This document shows, piece after piece, positions 27,954-35,496 of a stretch of 64,000 bases of DNA; position 1 is the first letter of the stretch; every line of letters starts with the position of its first letter. Source of the DNA: Pseudogemmobacter bohemicus (lineage in GTDB: Bacteria; Pseudomonadota; Alphaproteobacteria; Rhodobacterales; Rhodobacteraceae). The notes under the pieces are model-generated. The model ran no database searches, was not told the origin of the DNA, and saw nothing but the letters and a program-made list of their open reading frames with translations. Both the position numbers and the translations under genes were made by a program. The DNA lies in contig NZ_QNHG01000003.1 of assembly GCF_003290025.1 (NCBI RefSeq), positions 460,460 to 524,459 on the forward strand, written 5' to 3'.

Positions 27954-29608
27954 CAGCTGGCCTCCGCCGTGGGCGCAATGCCGGCCATAAGACAGCCGAT
28001 CTCGCTTTCAGACGTGGTGGCGGGGTCGCGGATCCCAATGATGCGGCCGTCGAACATCACCGCGATACGGTCGGAAAGGCTCATTATTTCATCCAGTTCG
28101 ACCGAGATGAGCAGGATTGCCTTGCCCTGATCACGAAGCGCGATGATTTGTTTATGGATGAATTCGATGGCACCGATATCGACGCCGCGGGTCGGCTGGC
28201 CGATCAGCAGGATAGCGGGATCCTGCTCGAATTCGCGGGCGATGACGAGCTTTTGCTGATTGCCGCCGGAGAAGCTTTTGGCGGCGAGGGTATGGATCGG
28301 CGGGCGGATATCCCAGACCTGCATCTTGCGCCTTGTATCGTCCCGGATCGCCTGGTTGTCGGTCAACAGCCCGCGCTGGTAAGCCGGATCGTCATCATAG
28401 CCAAGGGCGGTGTTCTCCCAGGCGGTGAAATCGAGGATCAGCCCGGCATGGTGGCGGTCTTCGGGGACATGACCGATCCCGGCCTCGCGCCGGCTTTTGC
28501 CGTCAGAGCCGCGCCCGGTCAAAGGCAGGTCATGGCCGCCGAGGGTCAGGCGGCCGGTGACTTTCTCGCCCGGGCGCGTCATGCCGCCAAGGATCGACAG
28601 CAGCTCGGACTGGCCATTGCCGGCGACGCCTGCGATGCCGAGGATCTCGCCGGCGCGCAGATCGAGAGAGACGGATTTCAGCCGCTCGACCTTGTGTTCA
28701 TCGCGCAGGGTGAGAAGCTCGGCGCTGAGCAGAACCGGGCCGGGCCGGGCAGGCGCCTTGCCGGTTTCGAGGAGCACCTTGCGTCCGACCATCAGTTCGG
28801 CCAGGGCGGCGGGTGAGGTTTCGGATGTGCGCACCGAGCCGACCAGACGGCCGCGCCGCATGACCGAGACATTGTCGGTGGTCTCCATGATCTCGCGCAG
28901 TTTATGGGTGATCAGGAGGATGGTTTTGCCCTGGTCGCGCAACCCGCGCAGGATGCGGAAGAGGTGGTCGGCCTCGGCAGGGGTGAGGACGCCGGTGGGC
29001 TCGTCGAGGATCAGGATATCGGCGTTGCGATAGAGGGCTTTCAGGATCTCGACGCGCTGCTGATGGCCGACCGAGAGGTCTTCGACAAGAGCGTCGGGAT
29101 CGACATCGAGTTCATATTCGCGGGCGAGGGCTGTGAGACTGTCGCGGGCGCGTCTGAGCGAGCGGCCAAGGAGCGGGCCGTCCTCGGCGCCGAGGATGAT
29201 GTTCTCGAGGACGGTGAAATTCTGCACCAGCTTGAAATGCTGGAAGACCATGCCGATCCCGGCGCGGATCGCGGCCTGGCTGTCGGGAAGGGCGGTCGGG
29301 AGGCCATGGATCAGGATCTCGCCCTGATCGGCGCGGTAAAAGCCGTAAAGTATCGACATCAGCGTCGATTTGCCGGCACCGTTTTCGCCGATTATGCCGT
29401 GGATGGTGCCTTTCGGGACCGAGAAACTGATATCCTCATTTGCGCGGACCGCGCCGAAGCTTTTCGATATGCCGCGCAATTCAATGGCCGGCTGGCCATG
29501 GGCGGAAGCCGGAGGAGTAAGCCCCCCCGGACCCGATGCCTGACCAAAGGCCGGGGGGTTAAGACCCCCCGGACCCCCCGGCGCCGGCCCGGTGTTTCCG
29601 GTTGTCAT
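27953..29608 (-). CDS. BMP-type ABC transporter ATPase, two-domain (NupO-like), with N-terminal repeat-derived extension
   Basis: 551 residues. Two ABC domains in tandem: the first has Walker A GENGAGKST and signature LSVGHQQRVEILKAL; the second has the degenerate Walker A GVAGNGQSE and signature FSGGNQQKLVIARE, as usual for sugar/nucleoside importers of this class. The body begins PAIELRGISKSFGA only at about residue 39; before it lies a Gly/Pro-rich stretch with a repeated unit (GPGGLNPPAFGQAS then GPGGLTPPASAHGQ). No later start codon is in frame, and the ATG lies 14 bases after the binding-protein stop, so the extension must be translated. It is encoded by intergenic-type repeat DNA (29515-29585). 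Confidence 0.93.
   Translation of the reverse strand: MTTGNTGPAPGGPGGLNPPAFGQASGPGGLTPPASAHGQPAIELRGISKSFGAVRANEDISFSVPKGTIHGIIGENGAGKSTLMSILYGFYRADQGEILIHGLPTALPDSQAAIRAGIGMVFQHFKLVQNFTVLENIILGAEDGPLLGRSLRRARDSLTALAREYELDVDPDALVEDLSVGHQQRVEILKALYRNADILILDEPTGVLTPAEADHLFRILRGLRDQGKTILLITHKLREIMETTDNVSVMRRGRLVGSVRTSETSPAALAELMVGRKVLLETGKAPARPGPVLLSAELLTLRDEHKVERLKSVSLDLRAGEILGIAGVAGNGQSELLSILGGMTRPGEKVTGRLTLGGHDLPLTGRGSDGKSRREAGIGHVPEDRHHAGLILDFTAWENTALGYDDDPAYQRGLLTDNQAIRDDTRRKMQVWDIRPPIHTLAAKSFSGGNQQKLVIAREFEQDPAILLIGQPTRGVDIGAIEFIHKQIIALRDQGKAILLISVELDEIMSLSDRIAVMFDGRIIGIRDPATTSESEIGCLMAGIAPTAEAS
29515..29585. repeat. Dispersed repeat-like G/C hairpin DNA inside a coding sequence
   Basis: Contains the palindrome ccggggggt-taag-accccccgg (29551-29559 with 29564-29572) followed by ggaccccccgg, which is the same design as the hairpin part of the intergenic repeat at 25774. 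It encodes residues about 9-31 of the ATPase. Confidence 0.55.
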
Positions 29609-29622
29609 CCGGCGAGGCCGTA

Positions 29623-30639
29623 TCAGAACTCTGCCGCAGGGCAGGTATTGTCCGCGCGGTAGTCATGTACTTTCAGCTCACCCGCGATGATCTTCGCCGC
29701 CGCCGCATCGACGCTGGCTTTCATCTCCGGCGTGATCAGCGCGGCGTTGTTGTCGTCCAGAGCATAGCCGACGCCATCCTCTTTCAGCCCCAGCACCTGC
29801 GGGGTCAGATCGAGATTCTCGCCCTGGGTGAAGGAATTGTACACCGCCACATCGACGCGTTTCAGCATCGAGGTCAGCACCTGGCCGGGATGGAGGTAGT
29901 TCTGGTTCGAATCGACGCCGACCGAAAGGATCCCCTCATCTGCCGCGGCCTGCAGCACACCGAGGCCCGTCTGGCCGGCGGCGGCAAAGATCACATCGGC
30001 GCCCTGGGCTTTCAGCGCGCGCGCCTGTTCCGAACCCTTGACCGGATCATTCCAGGCATCCGGCGTGTCGCCGGTCATCGAGGATACGAATTTGATATCC
30101 GGGTTCACGGCTTTCGCGCCTTGCGCGAAGCCACAGGCGAAGGCGCGGATCAGCGGGATATCCATGCCGCCGACAAAGCCCACCGTGCCGGTTTTCGAGG
30201 CCTGGGCTGCCAGCATACCGGTCAGATAGGACCCTTCTTCCTCGCGGAAGGCGATGGAGAGGACGTTCGGGTGCAGCGCCGGATCGACCCAGCCGTCGAT
30301 GGTGACGAATTTCGTATCGGGAAAATCGGGGGCAACGCGGGTGATCGGGTCCGACATGCCGAAACCGGTGGTCACCACCGGATTGGCGCCATTCTCTGCG
30401 AGGCGGCGCAGCGATTGTTCGCGCTGCGTTTCCTCGCGCATCTCGAATTCCTGATAGCTGCCGCCGGTCTCGGCCTTCCAGCGCTCGGCGCCGTTATAGG
30501 CGGCCTCGTTGAAGCTCTTGTCGAACTTGCCGCCGAGGTCGAAGATCAGGGCGGGTTCTGCCAGGGAGGCGCTGGCGGAGATCCCGGCCATGAGCGCGAG
30601 CGTTGCCGTTGCCTGGGCAAGGCGGTTTGCGAGGGTCAT
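29623..30639 (-). CDS. BMP family ABC transporter substrate-binding protein
   Basis: 338 residues. Sec signal peptide ending near SASASLAEP (no lipobox). The mature protein opens ALIFDLGGKFDKSFNEAAYNGAE, the BMP/Med family signature, with VTTGFGMSDP, TIDGWVD and VGVDSNQNY typical of purine-nucleoside receptors. It captures the ligand in the periplasm for the importer encoded downstream. First gene of the operon. Confidence 0.94.
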   Translation of the reverse strand: MTLANRLAQATATLALMAGISASASLAEPALIFDLGGKFDKSFNEAAYNGAERWKAETGGSYQEFEMREETQREQSLRRLAENGANPVVTTGFGMSDPITRVAPDFPDTKFVTIDGWVDPALHPNVLSIAFREEEGSYLTGMLAAQASKTGTVGFVGGMDIPLIRAFACGFAQGAKAVNPDIKFVSSMTGDTPDAWNDPVKGSEQARALKAQGADVIFAAAGQTGLGVLQAAADEGILSVGVDSNQNYLHPGQVLTSMLKRVDVAVYNSFTQGENLDLTPQVLGLKEDGVGYALDDNNAALITPEMKASVDAAAAKIIAGELKVHDYRADNTCPAAEF

Positions 30640-30836
30640 GTCTTTCTCCCGGTTGAAAACAACGCGTTATGGGGCAGGTTTTCCCGTGCTGGACGGGATG
30701 CCGCCTGATTGTACCCATCTTAGCTATGGAGCCGGCAAGCGGGTCAAGGTGATTTTGCGCCCCGGGGATACGGGAGGCAGGTTCCGCCGGGAGAGGCGGA
30801 GCAGGGCCCATCTTCCGGGCGCAGGAGGGAGGAGCG

Positions 30837-31250
30837 TCAGCCGGGGCGGGAGAGGACAAGCGCGTCGATGGCCGATCCGTCCGCGCGATGGTAATAGCCG
30901 CGCCGGCGGCCGGCATCCGTAAAGCCGGCACGGCGGTAAAGCGCGATTGCCGCTGCATTATCGGCGGCGACTTCAAGGAAGATCCGTTCGGCGCCGCGCG
31001 CGCTCGCCTCATCCAGGAAGCCCGCGATGAGGCGCGCGCCGATCCCCTGGCGGCGGTGGCCGGGATCGACGGCGAGGGTCAGCAACTCGGCCTCGCCGAG
31101 CAGGGCGGAGCCGATCAGGAAGCCGGCGGTATCGCTGAGAAGGAAGTTGTGTGGCTGGCGCAAAAGATCGGCGATCTCTGCGGCATTCCACGGGCGGGGC
31201 ACCGAAAAACATGCGGCATGGATCCGGGCGAGGGCCACCGCGTCAGCCAT
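30837..31250 (-). CDS. rimI: Ribosomal-protein-alanine N-acetyltransferase
   Basis: 137 residues from the ATG at 31250, which overlaps the tsaB stop by 8 bases. GNAT fold: LLTLAVDPGHRRQGIGARLIAGFL (acetyl-CoA pyrophosphate loop) and LEVAADNAAAIALYRRAGF. RimI acetylates the N-terminal Ala of ribosomal protein S18. The tsaB-rimI neighbourhood is conserved widely. Confidence 0.93.
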   Translation of the reverse strand: MADAVALARIHAACFSVPRPWNAAEIADLLRQPHNFLLSDTAGFLIGSALLGEAELLTLAVDPGHRRQGIGARLIAGFLDEASARGAERIFLEVAADNAAAIALYRRAGFTDAGRRRGYYHRADGSAIDALVLSRPG

Positions 31251-31989
31251 GCGCAGTCCCGGTATCCTGCACGGGCCGGGTATCCCGCACAGGTTCACGC
31301 GGGGCATCGAGGATCACCGGCGGCGGCTCTGAGGGCGGCGCCGCATCGGGGGGGCGGACGTAAAGCGGCGCGGGCCGCGTGTTCCGGGCCTTGCCACAGG
31401 CGAATTTCCACACCGCCATCTGGGCCAGGCGGCCGGGGATATTCTCGAATATCCGGGGTTCGGCCAGGGCGGCAAAGCGCGCCGCGATCTCATCGGCGCG
31501 GTGGCCGGTGACCCGCATCCGTCCTGGCATCGCCAGGTCGGCGGGCGGCGCGGCGGGGTCGATCAGCCGGGGCGCGGCCTGGGCCTCGCCATAGCGGAAG
31601 GGCTGCACATAGGCCTCATCGCGCGGTGCGGGCAGGCTGACCAGCTCGGCCGGATGGGCGGCGGGATGGGCGGGGTCACGCATCAGCTCGAAGCTGGTCA
31701 CGCCGGTCAGCGGCAGGTCGAGGCCAAGCGCCAGGCCGCGCGCCGCCGCCACCGCGATCCGCACACCGGTGAAATTCCCCGGGCCGACGCCCACTGCCAG
31801 CGCCGCCAGATCCGACCAGGACAGGCCGGCCTCGGCCAGCAGGTCTTCGAGCAGCGGCATCAGGCGCTCGGCCTGGCCTTTCTGCATCGGCTCATATCGG
31901 GTGATGAGGCCCTGGGGCGTAACCAGAGCGGCCGCGCAATGCGCGGCCGATGTGTCGAAAGCCAGCAGGGGAAAACGCGCCTCGGCCAT
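31243..31989 (-). CDS. tsaB: tRNA threonylcarbamoyladenosine complex subunit TsaB
   Basis: 248 residues from the ATG at 31989. Actin-like (ASKHA) N-terminal fold LLAFDTSAAHCAAAL, and the conserved GVGPGNFTGVRIAVAAARGLA around residues 68-85. TsaB dimerises with TsaD and TsaE to make t6A37 in ANN-decoding tRNAs. The C-terminal tail is Pro-rich and variable. Same strand as and overlapping rimI. Confidence 0.95.
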   Translation of the reverse strand: MAEARFPLLAFDTSAAHCAAALVTPQGLITRYEPMQKGQAERLMPLLEDLLAEAGLSWSDLAALAVGVGPGNFTGVRIAVAAARGLALGLDLPLTGVTSFELMRDPAHPAAHPAELVSLPAPRDEAYVQPFRYGEAQAAPRLIDPAAPPADLAMPGRMRVTGHRADEIAARFAALAEPRIFENIPGRLAQMAVWKFACGKARNTRPAPLYVRPPDAAPPSEPPPVILDAPREPVRDTRPVQDTGTAHG

Positions 31990-32012
31990 CAAGGGGGCGT
32001 GCCGGACGCGGC

Positions 32013-32576
32013 TCAGGCCGCGACCGGACGGACCTCGGTGACTTCGGGTATGTAATGGCGCAGGAGGTTCTCGATCCCCATTTTCAGCGTGAGGGTCGAG
32101 GAGGGGCAGCCGGCGCAGGCGCCCTGCATATGCAGATAGACCACGCCACGGTCAAAGCCGTGAAAGGTGATGTCGCCGCCATCCTGGGCCACTGCCGGGC
32201 GCACGCGGGTATCAAGGAGTTCCTTGATCTGGCTCACGATGCCCTCATCGGCGCTGTCGAAATTGGCGCCATGGCCGTCGCCCGCGCTTTCGCCGTCGAT
32301 CACCGGCTGGCCGGACTGGAAATGCTCCATGATCGCGCCAAGGATCTGCGGCTTGATATGGGGCCATTCGACCTGGTTTGATTTGGTGACGGTCACGAAA
32401 TCCGAGCCGAGGAAAACCCCGGTCACGCCGCCCGCCGCAAAGATCCGCCGCGCCAGCGGCGATTTGGCCGCAGCGTCAGCAGTGGGGAAATCGGCGGTGC
32501 CGAGATCAAGCACGGTCATACCGGGCAGGAATTTCAGCGTGGCCGGATTCGGAGTGGATTCGGTCTGGATGAACAT
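32013..32576 (-). CDS. NifU-type Fe-S scaffold/carrier (Nfu)
   Basis: 187 residues: N-terminal Nfu domain (MFIQTESTPNPATLKFLPG) and C-terminal NifU-like domain with the cluster ligand motif CAGCP in MQGACAGCPSSTLTLKMGIE. It carries a 4Fe-4S cluster to target enzymes in the cytoplasm. It lies 24 bases upstream of tsaB on the same strand, the arrangement usual for Rhodobacteraceae. The IS5-like remnant begins about 95 bases upstream of its start. Confidence 0.95.
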   Translation of the reverse strand: MFIQTESTPNPATLKFLPGMTVLDLGTADFPTADAAAKSPLARRIFAAGGVTGVFLGSDFVTVTKSNQVEWPHIKPQILGAIMEHFQSGQPVIDGESAGDGHGANFDSADEGIVSQIKELLDTRVRPAVAQDGGDITFHGFDRGVVYLHMQGACAGCPSSTLTLKMGIENLLRHYIPEVTEVRPVAA

Positions 32577-32670
32577 GCTGCTTCTCCGACTGTATCAGCC
32601 GGATATGGGGCCGGCGGGGCCACAAGTCAACTATACGTCGCGCGGCAAACGAGGATTACGCGGCTGGCGC

Positions 32671-33831
32671 GGCTTTGTTGCGCAAATCCTCTGAAGGCCG
32701 GACTTTCCCTTTCCCTGGACAGACCTGTCCTGCACGCTGCGTGAGCGGCGTTCCGAGAGCGGTGAAGCGGTTCAGGATTGCGGCCCTGATCTGAAGCCCG
32801 GCAACCCGCCTTTCGAAGTCGCGGGACATGACGCGCTCTCTGATGAGCCTGAAGCCGCGCATGTGGGTTTCGACCAGACTTCGTCGGTGATAGCCGGTCC
32901 CTCGCTTCCAGATCGCCCGGCCAGGGCGTCGACAATTGCGCAGGGCTCTCCTGCTGTCGGTTCTTTCCAGGTTGGCCGTTCTTAGGGGCGGGTGGAGGGC
33001 ATGAACGCCACTGGTCCGGGAGAGTGCCCGACAGGGCGGCCGCTCCACGCGCCGTGATGGCCGCATGGATAGCCCGGGTGTCGCAGGCGCCGTCGGCCGT
33101 GACCGGGCCGGGGGGCGCCAGGGATCTGCTCCGGCAGGCCGGGCAATACGAATGCATCACCAACGCGGCGATCGGCGACCTCAATGGCCCGGATTTCCAA
33201 CGTTTCCGCCTGGTCTTCGGGAAAACAATCCCCCTGACTGCTTCCTGACCCTCCTCCACCCGAGGAGACCTTGCACCAGTCAGGTGGCTTCGAGGGCTCA
33301 TGTTTCCCGGCCGGCCCCGCGCCATGGTCTTTGGCTTTCAGCCCTGTGCCGCCGATCAGGACGTTCAGGGCACCCGTCTGGGGCGGCAGAAACTGTGGAC
33401 TTTCAGGCCTCAACGGGCTTAGGCGGCCCCATCGGGGCCACGATCCCGGTTCGGTCCGGCGGCGGGGAAGAGTACTGAAGTCCGGCACTGGCCAATCCGG
33501 CCCGGCCAATCCAATCCGGCAAGCTCAGGCAGGCTGGCCACCATACCTCTCGTTTGCCGCAGCGGCGGCCCGAAGAGAGCCTTCAGCATCAGGCAGGCCC
33601 GACCGCCGCATCGGTGAATACCGGCTGAGGCCTGCGGTTCCCGGTCGGCCCGGTAAGCCCTCGCATCCCGGGATCGAACCAGATCGACAACGACCCGGGC
33701 CTCGCCACCGCTGCGTTACAGTCTTGCCAGTCCGAGATGCGGTAGCCAGGCGGCTTCGGTCTGCTCATACAGCCTGGCTAACAGGCTGGATTGGCGCCGT
33801 GAAACAGTCGCAGGATTTGCGCAACATAGCC
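32671..33831 (-). mobile_element. Decayed IS5-family insertion sequence
   Basis: Terminal inverted repeats of 20 bases match at 19 positions: 32671-32690 (ggctttgttgcgcaaatcct) and the complement of 33812-33831. The interval is 1161 bp, typical of IS5/IS903-group elements. The transposase on the minus strand is broken by several frameshifts. I saw no certain target duplication. The right end lies 26 bases beyond the stop of the 54-residue gene, and no known gene is interrupted. Confidence 0.88.
32691..33768 (-). pseudogene. IS5-family transposase, multiple frameshifts
   Basis: Pieces in order from the ATG at 33768 are MSRPKPPGYRISDWQDCN, SLSIWFDPGM, then after a frameshift CLMLKALFG and RQTRGMVASL, then GLDWPVPDFSTL, VLIGGTGLKAK, ETLEIRAIEVADRRVGDAF, VTADGACDTRAI, and near the end GTGYHRRSLVETHMRGF, ERVMSRDFERRVAGLQIRA and LNRFTALGTPLT. 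They follow the IS5 transposase order with its DDE residues but are spread over at least three frames, so the gene is inactive. Confidence 0.85.
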
Positions 33832-33856
33832 CGAAGGGCGCTGCACATGCCCGATG

Positions 33857-34021
33857 TCAGGCGCGGTCAGAGCCGAAATAGGCATACATCTCTTCCAGCG
33901 CGGTCAGCGGCGAAAGCTGCACCGGGGCGGGTTTCTGGCTGGGCGTATTGTAATAGGCCTGGGCCGGATCCTGCGGCACGAGGATTGCTTTCAGCATATT
34001 CACGGGGCGTTGCACAGACAT
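33857..34021 (-). CDS. Small conserved-looking protein, 54 residues, unknown
   Basis: From the ATG at 34021, with AAGGA 9 bases upstream, the frame encodes MSVQRPVNMLKAILVPQDP, then AYYNTPSQKPAPVQLSPLTAL and ends EEMYAYFGSDRA. It is soluble, with a Pro-rich centre and aromatic tail, and I know no named domain. The clean start signal and non-random composition make it likely real. Its stop is 26 bases from the end of the IS5 remnant, so its 3' end or terminator may have been altered. Confidence 0.65.
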   Translation of the reverse strand: MSVQRPVNMLKAILVPQDPAQAYYNTPSQKPAPVQLSPLTALEEMYAYFGSDRA

Positions 34022-34138
34022 GTCGTGCATCCTTCACTGATGGTCGCCTCCCGCCGCCAATATAAGGCATTGCTGCGACGCAGAAAACCTGTCCCTGTCG
34101 CAGGGCAGCCTTGCGCACGGGGCATGTCTGACGCAGCG

Positions 34139-34549
34139 TCAGCCGGGGATCCCGGCCTCGCTGACCACAACCCATACCAGATAAAGCGCCGTCGCGATCA
34201 GTGTCGCCCCCACCGCGAGCGAGCCGAGATCCTTGGCGTCGCGCGCGAATTCCGACCAGTCGGGCGAGAGATGGTCCACCAGCACCTCGATCGCGGTGTT
34301 CAGCGCCTCGACCGCGGTAAGGATCAGCAGGAACAGCGCGAATCCGAGCAGTTTGGCGAGGCCGACCCCCCAGATGGCAAGGCCCGCCAGCAAGGTGAGG
34401 CCGAGCAGCAGTTCCTGACGGAAGGCGCTTTCGCGCAAGAGACGCCGCAATCCGGCGCCGGAATAGGTCGCCGCCGCCAGAAGATGGGCGAAACCGGTCT
34501 TGCGTGGCGGTTTGGACGCGCCGCCCTGCGGAGCCTTTGGGCCGTTCAT
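34139..34549 (-). CDS. dgkA: Diacylglycerol kinase, prokaryotic type
   Basis: 136 residues with three membrane helices and the DgkA signature EALNTAIEVLVDHLSPDWSEFARDAKDLGSLAV, containing the catalytic Glu and the Asp of the metal site. It rephosphorylates diacylglycerol released during membrane-derived glycan and lipoprotein synthesis. The N-terminus is somewhat longer than in E. coli. Divergent from mntP. Confidence 0.95.
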   Translation of the reverse strand: MNGPKAPQGGASKPPRKTGFAHLLAAATYSGAGLRRLLRESAFRQELLLGLTLLAGLAIWGVGLAKLLGFALFLLILTAVEALNTAIEVLVDHLSPDWSEFARDAKDLGSLAVGATLIATALYLVWVVVSEAGIPG

Positions 34550-34650
34550 TCTCTATAGCCTTTCCATGCCGCCTGTGCCGGCAGGATGCTGGCCGCTGTG
34601 GCTTCGATTGTCCAGCGGGGTCGGTAATCTGGTCCGGACGCCTGCGAGAT

Positions 34651-34684
34651 GCAAATGAGTATCATTGTAACATAATGATTTTGC
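34651..34684 (+). promoter_or_regulatory. Fur/Mur-like palindromic site upstream of mntP
   Basis: AATGAGTATCATT (34654-34666) is a near-perfect palindrome resembling the Fur-box core AATGATAATCATT, and a further AATGAT lies at 34674-34679. It sits about 145 bases before the mntP start in an unusually A/T-rich stretch. Alphaproteobacterial Mur (a Fur relative sensing Mn) binds similar sites, which would suit a manganese gene. Confidence 0.5.
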
Positions 34685-34713
34685 TTTACTTTTTTCAGCA
34701 GAGATCCTATCTG

Positions 34714-34789
34714 CCGCTGCAACCGCTGCAACCGCTGCAACCGCTGCAACCGCTGCAACCGCTGCAACCGCTGCAACCGCTGCAACCGC
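34714..34789 (+). repeat. 9-bp tandem repeat, eight perfect copies, upstream of mntP
   Basis: CCGCTGCAA is repeated exactly eight times (34714-34785) followed by CCGC. It lies between the Fur/Mur-like palindrome and the mntP ribosome binding site. Perfect copies imply recent change in number by slippage. Confidence 0.97.
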
Positions 34790-34825
34790 CCGAGCCCCGG
34801 GCGGCGAAGGCAGGAGACCCGGGCC

Positions 34826-35383
34826 ATGTCCCCGCTTACCATCGGCGTTCTCGCCATTTCGATGTCGGTCGATGCCTTCATCGCCTCGCTGGGGCGCGGT
34901 GCGGGCGAGACGCGGCCGGGATTTCTGCGCGCAGTGAAGACCGGTGCGGTTTTCGGTGTGGTCGAGATGGTGACACCGCTGATCGGCTGGGGGCTTGGCA
35001 TGGCGGCCAGCGCCTGGGTCCAGGCAGTGGATCACTGGATCGCCTTTGCTTTGCTGGGCGCGGTGGGGACGCATATGCTGTTCCAGGCGCTGTTCGGCCA
35101 TGCGGATGCGGCGCCGCATGCCCCCGGGCTGCGCGCGACGCTGCTGACGGCCATCGGGACGTCGATTGACGCGATGGCGGTGGGGGTATCGCTGGCCTTG
35201 CTGGATGCGAATATCTTCATCATTGCCGCCGCTATTGGCTTTACCACCATGGTAATGAGCGCCTCGGGCATCCTGGCCGGGCGCTGGCTGGGGCGCAGCT
35301 TTGGCCGGGTGATGGAGAGCCTTGGCGGTATCGCCCTGATCGGGATGGGCGGGCTGATCCTTTTTGAACATCTGGCGGTCTGA
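34826..35383 (+). CDS. mntP: Manganese efflux pump MntP
   Basis: 185 residues with six membrane helices. The two-fold repeat characteristic of MntP is visible: AISMSVDAFIASLGRG near residue 10 and GTSIDAMAVGVSLALLD near residue 112, with the acidic residues in the membrane that bind Mn2+. GGAG lies 9 bases before the ATG. It exports excess Mn2+ from the cytoplasm. The upstream palindrome suggests metal control. Confidence 0.96.
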   Translation: MSPLTIGVLAISMSVDAFIASLGRGAGETRPGFLRAVKTGAVFGVVEMVTPLIGWGLGMAASAWVQAVDHWIAFALLGAVGTHMLFQALFGHADAAPHAPGLRATLLTAIGTSIDAMAVGVSLALLDANIFIIAAAIGFTTMVMSASGILAGRWLGRSFGRVMESLGGIALIGMGGLILFEHLAV

Positions 35384-35444
35384 AGCCCGGCCGCCCCGCC
35401 CTGGCAATCCCGGCGCCTCAAGCTGACCGATGTTTATCAAAATG

Positions 35445-35472
35445 AAAAACGGCCCCCCCGGGGCCCGTTTTG
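35445..35472. terminator. Bidirectional terminator between mntP and the protease gene
   Basis: AAAACGG (35446-35452) pairs with CCGTTTT (35465-35471) around a C-run/G-run core. T4 or T5 follows on either strand, so it can serve both convergent genes. Confidence 0.8.
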
Positions 35473-35496
35473 CGCCGGTAAGCTGAGCCTTGCGGC

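Noticed and set aside
30708-30738. Promoter of the BMP importer operon
   Set aside because: TACAAT has only TTGCCG 19 bases upstream; the spacing is too long to claim a promoter.
34714-34789. CRISPR-like array before mntP
   Set aside because: The repeat is only 9 bp with no spacers and no cas genes nearby; it is a simple tandem repeat.
34504-35169. 221-residue plus-strand frame running through the 9-bp repeat into mntP
   Set aside because: It overlaps mntP in another frame and its only protein-like part is the repeat. At most the first segment from 34675 could be a leader peptide.
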